Positions 15,876 through 23,231 of a DNA stretch of 42,187 bases are shown in pieces. This DNA is from CBFDCQ01 sp965603355 (GTDB lineage Bacteria; Hydrogenedentota; CAZGCA01; CBFDCQ01): NCBI GenBank assembly GCA_965603355.1, contig CBFDCQ010000021.1, forward strand, positions 1-42,187, given 5' to 3'. How positions within the stretch are numbered: position 1 is the first letter of the stretch; every line of letters starts with the position of its first letter. The notes under the pieces are model-generated. The model was given only the letters and a program-made list of their open reading frames with translations, was not told the DNA's origin and did not search any database. The translations under genes were made by a program, and so were the position numbers.

Positions 15876-17701
15876 GGACAAAGAGAATAACCACCGTATT
15901 GTCCATAGGCGCAATCACCGGGTTTATCCTGGGTTTTGGCGTCTCTCTTCGTTTCATTATAGCGAATCGGTATATCCAGTATAAGATGTTCAGGTTGGTT
16001 GTTTTCAGTCTTCAGGAGTCTTTGAGCAGATGGGCGTTGTTGCTCATTATTTGGTCATTTGTCGTGTTCGTTCTTGTGCTGCTGCCCCCGTTGATAGCAA
16101 GGCTTATATGGAAATCATTGCTTTCAGATACGATCGAAGTCCATGTCAAAGACGAAGAACGTTTGTGGAAGGTTCTTTCGGCCTGTCTTATTTGCCCTGC
16201 GTTTTTCCTTTATGGTGGATGGGCGATTAACCATTATTGGCTGCCCCATAGATTTCATCCCATAAGCTTGTTAAGTGACGTAGGAATCCTGGTTTTTACG
16301 ATGTTCCTGGGGTGGATTTTGCTGAAAGCAAACTGGGAGAAGGTCTTCAGGTTTTCAAGGAGAATAGCGTTCATTTTAGTCATCGTTCTGCTAATTCTGA
16401 ACTTATGCGTTCTCATTGACAGCAAAATCGGCCTGCCAAAAGGTCCGAACGTCATCCTAATAATGGTGGATACTCTGAGAGCAGACCATCTCAGTTGTTA
16501 CGGATACAGTAGAAACACCTCACCCATTATTGATCGATTGTCCGGGGATTCAGTGCTGTTCAGAAACGCTATTTCCGCCGCCCCATGGACTACCCCGTCT
16601 ATAGCGAGTATATTCACATCTCAGTATCCCGCACAGTTGGGTTATGAAGACCAGCCTGTAGTACTAGGCACGGAATCTTTGACATTGGCGGAGATATTCA
16701 GAGAATACAATTACAGTACTAAAGGCATAATCTCTCACGTCTACATTTCTCAGGAACTGGGATTTGATCAAGGATTTGACTCGTATGATGAGGACAATGC
16801 GAGAGGTCATCTTCATATCTCGTCTCCCTCGGTTACGAGAAAAGCTATCTCTTATGTTGAAAACCAAAAGAATGATAGATTCTTCTTGTTCCTACACTAT
16901 TTTGACCCGCATTATTCCTATATGCTACATGAACGTTACAATTACTGCCCGGATTATAATGGTCCACTGCAAAGTGGGCTACCGATACGAGAACTACGAA
17001 AAGAAGCTCCGGACATGTCGACCGATGACATCGCATATATTAAGGCTTTATACGACTCTGAGATAAGCTTTACAGACAAGTATATAGGGGACTTCTTAGA
17101 TAAGCTAAAAGAGTTGGGGCTATATGAGAATACGTTGATCGTCTTTACCGCCGACCATGGCGAAGAATTCCTGGAAAGGGGCGATTATTGGATCGGACAT
17201 ACCAAGAAATTATATCAAGAGCAAATCCATGTTCCTTTAATAATGAAATTGGCAGGAGATAATAAGCAGGAAATCATGGAAGAACATGTTGGACTAATAG
17301 ACTTGATGCCAACAATTATTGATTGCGCAGACTTGAGCATTCGTAACGAATATGGATGCGAAGGTGACGTTGTGGATCTAGGCGATGGACGGCAACAAAG
17401 AAGTGAAATAATAATCAGTGAAACAAGAAGATGGGCTACTCTACAGTCGCTGATATGGAAGGGATGGAAACTGATTTACGACCCAACAGCGGGTTCAAGA
17501 GAATTGTACAATCTAACAAATGATCCGGCAGAATCCAAAAATGTCGTGATGGAAAACGAGGAAGTTCTAAGGGAAATGGAGACAATTCTGCAGGATTGGA
17601 ATGACCGCATAGCTCTGGGAAAAGCGCGAACGAAAGGACGGCAACCTGCGTTTACAGAAGAACAGAAAGAACGCCTAAGATCCTTAGGTTATCTTCGCTG
17701 A
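15872..17701 (+). CDS. five-helix membrane protein with sulfatase/alkaline-phosphatase-superfamily domain
   Basis: The 609-aa protein has five predicted membrane helices (about 9-31, 54-76, 102-123, 131-150, 165-183) followed by an outward-facing sulfatase-superfamily domain from residue 190. Metal-site motifs are VDTLRADH (D200) and FTADHGEEF. At the nucleophile position, where sulfatases have C/S-x-P-x-R for formylglycine, this protein has T-T-P-S-I (T240-I244). Thr at this place, together with five helices, resembles phosphoethanolamine and phosphoglycerol transferases (EptA, LtaS). The C-terminal LRSLGYL is instead typical of sulfatases. The substrate is unknown. The gene is visibly richer in A+T and in AGA/ATA codons than its neighbours, and an inverted-repeat element lies upstream, which suggests horizontal transfer. 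Confidence 0.8.
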   Translation: MRTKRITTVLSIGAITGFILGFGVSLRFIIANRYIQYKMFRLVVFSLQESLSRWALLLIIWSFVVFVLVLLPPLIARLIWKSLLSDTIEVHVKDEERLWKVLSACLICPAFFLYGGWAINHYWLPHRFHPISLLSDVGILVFTMFLGWILLKANWEKVFRFSRRIAFILVIVLLILNLCVLIDSKIGLPKGPNVILIMVDTLRADHLSCYGYSRNTSPIIDRLSGDSVLFRNAISAAPWTTPSIASIFTSQYPAQLGYEDQPVVLGTESLTLAEIFREYNYSTKGIISHVYISQELGFDQGFDSYDEDNARGHLHISSPSVTRKAISYVENQKNDRFFLFLHYFDPHYSYMLHERYNYCPDYNGPLQSGLPIRELRKEAPDMSTDDIAYIKALYDSEISFTDKYIGDFLDKLKELGLYENTLIVFTADHGEEFLERGDYWIGHTKKLYQEQIHVPLIMKLAGDNKQEIMEEHVGLIDLMPTIIDCADLSIRNEYGCEGDVVDLGDGRQQRSEIIISETRRWATLQSLIWKGWKLIYDPTAGSRELYNLTNDPAESKNVVMENEEVLREMETILQDWNDRIALGKARTKGRQPAFTEEQKERLRSLGYLR

Positions 17702-17783
17702 AATGGTGGTTCCCCGTTGTGCATAACTTGCGGATTCATGGGTTTGCGCCCCAGCGTCGCTCACACCTCGCTCGATAGAACGG

Positions 17784-17888
17784 CTAGGTTGAGATCTTGA
17801 CCATACCGAATCTGATGAGTTCCTTGAGAATATCCATGGCTCTCGCTTCGAGCTGGTCGTGAGGCGATGGGCACGCCGAAACCTCAGT
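17784..17888 (-). pseudogene. possible remnant resembling a PqqD-like C-terminus
   Basis: In one minus-strand frame, right after a TGA, 34 codons read to a TAG. The end, with DILKELIRFGMV, resembles the last helix of PqqD-type peptide-recognition domains. There is no start codon with a ribosome site, and the rest of such a domain is missing. This may be a decayed gene or chance. Confidence 0.2.
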
Positions 17889-18123
17889 TCAACATGCTAT
17901 CGGGCAGTTGTCGGCGGACAAGGTAAGTGATGGCGAGCAGCGTGTGTATTACAGTTGCGACGATGCCCGCATGCATGGGCTCTATCACCGCCGGTAAGAA
18001 GAACGGGACGGCGATGAATCCCGCAACTACCATCTTCCACTTCCAGGTCACCTCAATCAGGAGCGCCACACACAGAGCTAATACGAGTATACGCACATCG
18101 CTCACCCCCTTCATCCTCCCCAT
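17884..18123 (-). CDS. small two-helix membrane protein
   Basis: The frame encodes up to 79 aa with hydrophobic segments at about 11-45 and 48-68 and basic residues at the end. It has no recognisable family. The ATG at 18123 and the ATG at 18114 lack a well-spaced ribosome site. A GTG at 18105 sits about eight bases after GGGGAGG and may be the true start. The coding assignment rests on the continuous hydrophobic pattern and the ribosome site only. Confidence 0.45.
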   Translation of the reverse strand: MGRMKGVSDVRILVLALCVALLIEVTWKWKMVVAGFIAVPFFLPAVIEPMHAGIVATVIHTLLAITYLVRRQLPDSMLN

Positions 18124-18305
18124 TACTGTTTACACCTGAACCGCCGGTTTATTCGCAGCCGGCTCCCGGTGCGGTACCAGTGCTGGTCAAAACGTGGCCA
18201 TAGCAAGCGCCTGTCCGGAGCACGCAGGTTGTCTGAAAAAGTTGCCGATCGGCCGCAGATATGCCATGTGACGGCCAGGAAGGCCTGTCGCAACATATTG
18301 TAATA

Positions 18306-18322
18306 TATGATGTTACATCATA
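18306..18322. promoter_or_regulatory. 17-bp perfect palindrome, candidate operator
   Basis: TATGATGT-T-ACATCATA is a perfect inverted repeat 44 bases upstream of the -35 box of the promoter at 18366-18394. A second A+T-rich near-palindrome (ATATTGTAATAT) lies immediately before it. The position fits an activator or repressor site for the zinc-ribbon gene. The rest of 18124-18463 shows no gene. Confidence 0.4.
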
Positions 18323-18365
18323 GCCTTACTACAGATTGAACCATTTCCTCTGATGCCCCGCCGGT

Positions 18366-18394
18366 TTGCATAACCGCGTTTTATATGGTATAAT
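18366..18394 (+). promoter_or_regulatory. sigma-70 promoter of the zinc-ribbon gene
   Basis: TTGCAT (18366-18371), a 17-bp spacer and a perfect TATAAT (18389-18394) form a good promoter. The predicted transcript start near 18401 leaves too little leader for the GTG at 18410, which supports the ATG at 18464 as the start of the gene. Confidence 0.65.
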
Positions 18395-18463
18395 TTTTAC
18401 GAAAGCCGTGTGGGGCGGTACCACACGCCACTAGTAACACCAAAACGGGGGCAGATATTCACC

Positions 18464-18928
18464 ATGCTGTCGGTAATCGAGGTTAAATGTCCGCATTGTG
18501 GCGCGGTTGGCCAGATAATCGTACCTCCTCTGGGCCAGATTACCATCGGGCCCTGCCCGCGCTGCCAGGAGCTCGTAGTGCTTTTCGAGGGCCACGTGTT
18601 CCCGTTAGACAGAGAAACCATGATCTATGGAACCACGCCGCAGAAGCGCAAGCATCTTTGCTCAACTCTGACCCAATACCTGAAAGACCAGGTTGCGGAA
18701 CTCATTCCTGACGATCAAGCACTAGATGTGCCCGCATTTGCCGCCGAAAAGAAGACGCGGCGCAAGAAGAAGGCCAAGCCGTCCGTGCGCAACCTTAAAG
18801 ATCGCGGGATATCCAAGAACGAAATTGAGGACTTCCTCCGTATAGACATCCCGCTCTTGTCCAAGAAAGAGTATTTCGAGCGGTTCTTCGGTAAGATCTT
18901 CGAGAAGAAAGACAAAGAAAAGTCCTGA
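18464..18928 (+). CDS. zinc-ribbon protein of unknown function
   Basis: The 154-aa product starts with a four-cysteine zinc ribbon: C-P-H-C (residues 8-11) and C-P-R-C (about 30-33), separated by a hydrophobic G-Q-I-I-V-P-P-L-G-Q segment. A middle region follows, then a strongly basic stretch near 88-100 (T-R-R-K-K-K-A-K) and a C-terminal part ending in lysine-rich F-E-K-K-D-K-E-K-S. The basic segments suggest nucleic-acid or ribosome contact, but I know no matching family. The start ATG lacks a close ribosome site, though GGGGG lies 13 bases upstream. A longer frame opens with GTG at 18410 but would begin at the transcript start. Confidence 0.7.
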   Translation: MLSVIEVKCPHCGAVGQIIVPPLGQITIGPCPRCQELVVLFEGHVFPLDRETMIYGTTPQKRKHLCSTLTQYLKDQVAELIPDDQALDVPAFAAEKKTRRKKKAKPSVRNLKDRGISKNEIEDFLRIDIPLLSKKEYFERFFGKIFEKKDKEKS

Positions 18929-19050
18929 CTCGGAGTCGCCCTCGTCCAGCGCTCATAGTACGCACCATCTTCATGACACCGGCAGAGCAGATCCGTGTGC
19001 TGGCCCCCTGCCCTACCGGTGCGAGACCCGCTTCGCAAGCCGTTACTGCC

Positions 19051-19080
19051 TTGACAAACGGGTAAGTCGACTCGTATAAT
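19051..19080 (+). promoter_or_regulatory. sigma-70 promoter of the 93-aa gene and efp
   Basis: A consensus TTGACA (19051-19056) and a consensus TATAAT (19075-19080) are separated by 18 bp. The leader to the first start codon at 19178 is about 90 bases. Both boxes are perfect, so strong constitutive expression is likely. Confidence 0.75.
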
Positions 19081-19177
19081 CTTCGGAGGATCAGCAGGCA
19101 GCACCTATCCATTGTGAATTGATACGCAATAGCATCTCGTTCTGGTCGGCACATAGATGAAGGTGTAACGGTTCGTC

Positions 19178-19459
19178 ATGAAGAAGACCGTGTCGGAGAC
19201 TAAGAAAGAGAGGATCGAGGCGCAACGCAGGCGTGTGACAACGGCAGCCTCGGAACAAGGTCTCTCCCCAGTGAAACGTGCGGAGGCAGAGCTTAATTTC
19301 CTGCTCAAGAACTACGACCCGCACAACGAGAACAAAATAAGGCTGTTGCTGGAAACCCTGAGGACAAAGGGCGGCTATTACGATGGGACGTTCACCAAAT
19401 ACAGGAACATGTTCAGGAAGGCCGCCCTCAATTATGAGAAGAGCACACACCCGATCTGA
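19178..19459 (+). CDS. small basic protein of unknown function
   Basis: The 93-aa protein is charged and helical, with a basic N-terminus (K-K-T-V-S-E-T-K-K-E-R) and a tyrosine-containing C-terminal part (K-G-G-Y-Y-D-G-T-F-T-K-Y). It has no membrane segment and no family I recognise. It follows a strong promoter and is 35 bases upstream of efp, so it shares its transcript. An AAGGTG lies 12 bases before the ATG, a slightly long spacing. A role tied to translation is possible by association only. Confidence 0.65.
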   Translation: MKKTVSETKKERIEAQRRRVTTAASEQGLSPVKRAEAELNFLLKNYDPHNENKIRLLLETLRTKGGYYDGTFTKYRNMFRKAALNYEKSTHPI

Positions 19460-19494
19460 TTCTCGGGGGAAAACAATAGCGAGGAGACTGTCGT

Positions 19495-20058
19495 ATGGTC
19501 ACGGTTACGCAGCTGAAAGTAGGTAACGTGATACTCCTGGAAGGAGAGCTGTATCGCGTCATATCTCTCAAGCACCTTGTGCAGCAGCAGAGGCGCGGGT
19601 TCATATCCGCAAAACTCAAAGGCGTCAGCAACGGTGTGAGCCTGGAGCGCCGGTTTCGTTCGGGCGACCGCGTGGAACAGGCCATACTGGACACGCGCCA
19701 GACGGAGTTCCTATACAGCGCGGGGTCGGAGCACGTTTTCATGGACGTCGAGACGTACGAGCAGGTCTCGCTGGGCGAAGAGTCGCTGGGTAACGCGCTA
19801 CTCCACCTGACGCCCAACGGGCGAGTCAAAATACAGTATCACAATGGTACCCCTGTCGGAGTCGAAGTCCCTATCTTTGTAAATCTCAGGATCGACGAAA
19901 CAGAGCCCGGGCTGAAGGGGGCAACCGCCACGGCGTCACCGAAAACAGCCAAGCTCGAAACCGGGCTCGTCGTGCGTGTGCCCCGGTTCCTGGAGGTGGG
20001 GGACGTTGTCAAGATAGATACGCGGGACGGTTCTTTCGTCGAACGGGTCGAAACGTAG
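19495..20058 (+). CDS. efp: elongation factor P, divergent tip loop
   Basis: EF-P binds the ribosome between the P and E sites and relieves stalling at proline runs. The 187-aa protein has the KOW-like N-terminal domain, the central OB domain and the C-terminal OB domain ending in D-V-V-K-I-D-T-R-D-G-S-F-V-E-R, a strong family signature. In the N-terminal domain the beta3-beta4 tip, which in E. coli reads P-G-K-G with the modified Lys34, is here Q-Q-Q-R (Q30-R33; Q32 aligns with Lys34). Thus the usual lysine or arginine to be modified is replaced, with R33 and R34 next to it. A GAGGAG ribosome site lies eight bases before the ATG. A YeiP-type paralog is less likely because of the typical C-terminus. 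Confidence 0.88.
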   Translation: MVTVTQLKVGNVILLEGELYRVISLKHLVQQQRRGFISAKLKGVSNGVSLERRFRSGDRVEQAILDTRQTEFLYSAGSEHVFMDVETYEQVSLGEESLGNALLHLTPNGRVKIQYHNGTPVGVEVPIFVNLRIDETEPGLKGATATASPKTAKLETGLVVRVPRFLEVGDVVKIDTRDGSFVERVET

Positions 20059-20097
20059 CAGGGTATGCTGACTCGCACGACAGGTATTGTGGGCTCG

Positions 20098-21519
20098 TTA
20101 CTCTTCCCAGTCAGGTTCGATTCTAAGGAATCCTGTTCTCCTGCCACGCTCGAAGAAAACCGCAATCTCCTTCGGCTTTCTTTCCTTAATATCGGCTAGA
20201 AGCTTCTTGAACTCCTCGATAGTTGTGACCTGTTTGCCGTCAACCCTCCTGAGAATATGGCCCGGGAGCAGACCGGCCAGACTTGCCCACCCAGCCCTTT
20301 CCACCTGGTCAACAACAAGCCCCTCCGTCCCGGGGTCAAGATCAGCGCCGAGAACATAGTCCGCTGTTATCTCTCTTACCGTCAGGCCGAACTGCTTGTC
20401 TTCATACTTCTCTGCTTCCGCAGCCGTTTTTGGACTCTCCTCCAGTGGGACGCTTAACTGCATCTCCTCACCGCCTCTAATCAACGTGATTGGAGCATCT
20501 CTTCCGACCCCTGACTCGCGCACCATCCTCATGAAAGCTCTCGCCTCCGCATCCTCCTTCGCGGAGACCGGCTGTCCGTCAAACATCTTGATCACGTCGC
20601 CGCGGAGCAAGCCGGCGCGTTCGGCCGGCGAGTCCTTGATAAGTGTGCTCACGACAATACCGCCGGCCTTTTCGAGCCCCCAGTACTGGGCGAGATCGTC
20701 CGTCAGCGGTTGAATGAAAACTCCCAGGTATGCCTCCGGGACCTTCGTAGGCGGATTCTCGATGAGATGTTGGAACAGGTCGGCAGTGTAAATCAGCGCA
20801 TAGCCAGCTCTAATGTAGATTTCGCCGCCTTCGCTTCGAGCAAGGTCTTGCCCGATTACCCCAACGGCTTCCCCCTCGGCGTTGATGACCGGTCCTCCGA
20901 GCATGCCAAACGAAGGCGCGGGGCTGGCAACAAAAACGCGTCTGGGAGTCTCTATCACGGATGCCACGTGTGCCAACATGAACGTCCTCTCGAAATCGAG
21001 CGCTTCCGGCAACACACCGAGGACCATGATCTCGTCGCCGACCGCCAGCGAGGGCTCCCTGACGAAAGTGATGAAAGGTAGATCCGGTTCGGTGTCGCGA
21101 TTGACAAGCTTCACAAACGCGACGTTAATCCTCTTGTCCTTTTCCAGCACCGTGGCGTCATACTGCTCGCCGGACGGCAACCGGACGCGCACATTGAACG
21201 GCTTCACGTCCGGCAGAGAGACGTGTCCCCGGACCATTATCAGCCCTGTACCGCCCACCACAATGCCTGTACAATAGCGGTCGCGCTTGACGTTCCTCTG
21301 TGCTCGAGGATCATAGTACTCCGTGGAGTAATCCACGGTAACCAGAGCGTCTTTGAACCTGTCGACCACCTCGCGTATCTTCTCGGGGCTAAACGTGGCG
21401 TTTGCCCCACCCTCGGGTTCGGCTGCCGCGCCGAAACCCAGGACCGCTCCCGCCACAAGCACGGCAAAAGCACTTGTGGCAAACCTTCTTCCTCGCGTCC
21501 CGCAGCGACTACTCGTCAT
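20098..21519 (-). CDS. DegP-like PDZ protein lacking the catalytic residues
   Basis: The 473-aa protein has a signal peptide (about 12-33), a trypsin-like fold (about 45-250) and two PDZ domains (about 262-362 and 378-460), as in DegP/HtrA. The histidine is kept (H99 in RGHVS). The aspartate position is N132 in R-I-N-V-A-F-V-K-L, and the serine position in G-x-S-G-G-P is L207 in G-M-L-G-G-P. It should therefore be inactive as a protease. It starts inside the stop of the active homolog upstream (ATGA, 21516-21519) and shares the W-[D/E]-E-E C-terminal motif, so it looks like a duplicate. A chaperone, adaptor or regulator of its partner is plausible. I see no frameshift or stop in it. Confidence 0.88.
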   Translation of the reverse strand: MTSSRCGTRGRRFATSAFAVLVAGAVLGFGAAAEPEGGANATFSPEKIREVVDRFKDALVTVDYSTEYYDPRAQRNVKRDRYCTGIVVGGTGLIMVRGHVSLPDVKPFNVRVRLPSGEQYDATVLEKDKRINVAFVKLVNRDTEPDLPFITFVREPSLAVGDEIMVLGVLPEALDFERTFMLAHVASVIETPRRVFVASPAPSFGMLGGPVINAEGEAVGVIGQDLARSEGGEIYIRAGYALIYTADLFQHLIENPPTKVPEAYLGVFIQPLTDDLAQYWGLEKAGGIVVSTLIKDSPAERAGLLRGDVIKMFDGQPVSAKEDAEARAFMRMVRESGVGRDAPITLIRGGEEMQLSVPLEESPKTAAEAEKYEDKQFGLTVREITADYVLGADLDPGTEGLVVDQVERAGWASLAGLLPGHILRRVDGKQVTTIEEFKKLLADIKERKPKEIAVFFERGRRTGFLRIEPDWEE

Positions 21520-22883
21520 TCGTCAACTTTCTCCTCGTCCCAGGTACGCTTGAGAAGGACAAACCTCGTGAGCGGTCCCCTTTTCGCGTCAAGCAGAACA
21601 AGCTCCTTCTCCTGCTCTGTGATCCTCTCGTACAAAGTGTTGAAAGATTCCAGGTCGTCGACAGTCGTACCATCCACACCGAGGATAATCTCGCCAACCG
21701 TCAGCGCCGCATTGTTCGCCGGGCCACCAACACGGACACCCGACACGACCACACCCATCTTCCTGTCGAGCTTGGCCAATCTCGCCATGCTCTCCGTGAC
21801 CTCCCTCACCGTCAGCCCCCACTCTTCGCACTCCAGTTCCTCCCCCTGAAATGCGCCCTTTGCCGCTGTTGTAACAGAGAAAGTCCGGGACACTCCGCCC
21901 CGCAGCGCGACGATCTCCACTGTTTCTCCGATCGGTGTGTCGGCGATGAGCTTGTTTATAGCAGGCAGCTCTTCCTTGAACTTTGCAGAAACCGGCACGC
22001 CGTCATAGCTGACAATAATGTCTCCGGCTGCCAACCCGGCCCCCAAAGCCGGAGAGCGTTCTGAAATCCCTCCGACCAGGACACCGCGCGTTTGCTCGCG
22101 CCCCGGCAAACTCTCCATCTCCTGCAGGTCGACGCCGATCCAGCTTCGACTGACCTTCCCGCTTTGTATCAACTTGTTCTTGATCTCGCCGACGACGTTG
22201 ATCGGTATGGCAAAGCCGAGGCCGGTCGCGCCCAGCAGTACGCGTGAGTTTATTCCCACAACCTTCCCTTCAAGATTAACAAGAGGTCCGCCGCTGTTCC
22301 CCCGGTTTATCGCGGCATCTGTCTGTATCCACGTATGATAGGGGGAAATGCCAGTGGTCTCGTCGCCAAGATACCGGTCCGCCGCACTGACAATGCCGAG
22401 AGATACGGTTCGCGATAGTCCGTGCGGGCTGCCCATGGCGATCACCCAATCGCCGACACGCATCTGGTCCGAGTCCCCCAGCACGGCATAAGGCACCTCA
22501 TCGCCCCGCTGGCTCAGGTCGAGCTTCAGCACGGCTATATCAGTGAACTCATCCACGCCCACCACTTCCGCAGGAACATCCTCCTTGCTGTCAAGCGTGC
22601 ACTTTACACTGCGGGCTTTTGCAGCAACGTGGCTGTTGGTAATGACGTAGCCGTCAGGGCTTATGATCACGCCGCTCCCTGTAAAAGGAATCTTCCTTCT
22701 CTCGCCGGCAAGATAGACCTCTTTGATCGGCTTAACGTGGACGACGGCGGGCATAACATTGCGTTCCGCCGCTATCAGTCTCTCTTGAACGGAGCCCTGC
22801 AGGGCAAGGCGGGCTACCGAACAACCCTGCACGGCTAAACCGGTCACTGCTAATGCAATCAGGACTGCGCGGTCAAGCTTCAC
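21516..22883 (-). CDS. DegP/HtrA-like periplasmic serine protease, likely lipoprotein
   Basis: This trypsin-fold protease with two C-terminal PDZ domains has the full triad: H85 (TNSHVA), D115 (TDIAVLKL) and S197 (GNSGGP), numbered from the GTG at 22883. It would degrade misfolded envelope proteins. The N-terminus is hydrophobic and ends L-A-V-Q-G-C (C21), an acceptable lipobox, so it may be lipid-anchored in the envelope. I chose the GTG start because AGGAGG lies 12 bases upstream and because the signal peptide then begins cleanly; the frame extends to 22949. PDZ domains are at about residues 220-320 and 335-430. The gene is coupled by ATGA to its inactive homolog. Confidence 0.9.
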   Translation of the reverse strand: MKLDRAVLIALAVTGLAVQGCSVARLALQGSVQERLIAAERNVMPAVVHVKPIKEVYLAGERRKIPFTGSGVIISPDGYVITNSHVAAKARSVKCTLDSKEDVPAEVVGVDEFTDIAVLKLDLSQRGDEVPYAVLGDSDQMRVGDWVIAMGSPHGLSRTVSLGIVSAADRYLGDETTGISPYHTWIQTDAAINRGNSGGPLVNLEGKVVGINSRVLLGATGLGFAIPINVVGEIKNKLIQSGKVSRSWIGVDLQEMESLPGREQTRGVLVGGISERSPALGAGLAAGDIIVSYDGVPVSAKFKEELPAINKLIADTPIGETVEIVALRGGVSRTFSVTTAAKGAFQGEELECEEWGLTVREVTESMARLAKLDRKMGVVVSGVRVGGPANNAALTVGEIILGVDGTTVDDLESFNTLYERITEQEKELVLLDAKRGPLTRFVLLKRTWDEEKVDE

Positions 22884-22958
22884 TTTCGTTCCCAACCTCC
22901 TTCGCACGCACCAAAAACGCCGCTTTTCTACAACAGGACAAACGCCCAAGCCTGGATC

Positions 22959-22988
22959 ATTCTATAACAACGGCACCCCAGTTGTCCA
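22959..22988 (-). promoter_or_regulatory. sigma-70 promoter of the protease pair
   Basis: On the minus strand TGGACA (22988-22983) and TAGAAT (22964-22959) are separated by 18 bp. Each keeps five of six consensus bases. The leader to the GTG at 22883 is about 70 bases. Confidence 0.5.
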
Positions 22989-23049
22989 GTCCTGATTCTG
23001 TACTGTGGTGCCGCACGCAGCGGCGGAGTTGGGCAGCTCTCTCCATTTC

Positions 23050-23078
23050 TTGCTTGACTCTTTCCTGTGGAATATGTT
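23050..23078 (+). promoter_or_regulatory. weak candidate promoter for glnA
   Basis: TTGCTT (23050-23055) and TATGTT (23073-23078) have a 17-bp spacer. The match is weak. No sigma-54 type -24/-12 element with correct spacing was found between 22990 and 23230, although a sigma-54 activator is encoded nearby. Confidence 0.25.
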
Positions 23079-23231
23079 AGGAATGAGGCAGGTCTTTTCA
23101 CGTTTGATGATGAATCGTCGGGTGAAGTTATCCGCACCTTGGGCCGATATGGGGCCGGAGAGTTGGCGTTGCGCGCGGACACGTATAGCCGGAATCTGGC
23201 GTTTCAGTAACTTGCCGAGGGAGGTTTGGCC

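Noticed and set aside
22971..23013. CGGCACC...GGTGCCG inverted repeat between the protease and glnA genes
   Set aside because: The arms are short with a 29-base loop, and the sequence does not match the NtrC site pattern TGCAC-N-GTGCA; chance is likely.
23197..23215. TGGC...TTGC pair upstream of glnA, possible sigma-54 promoter
   Set aside because: The GG and GC pairs are 16 bases apart; sigma-54 promoters need 12. It also overlaps the glnA ribosome site region.
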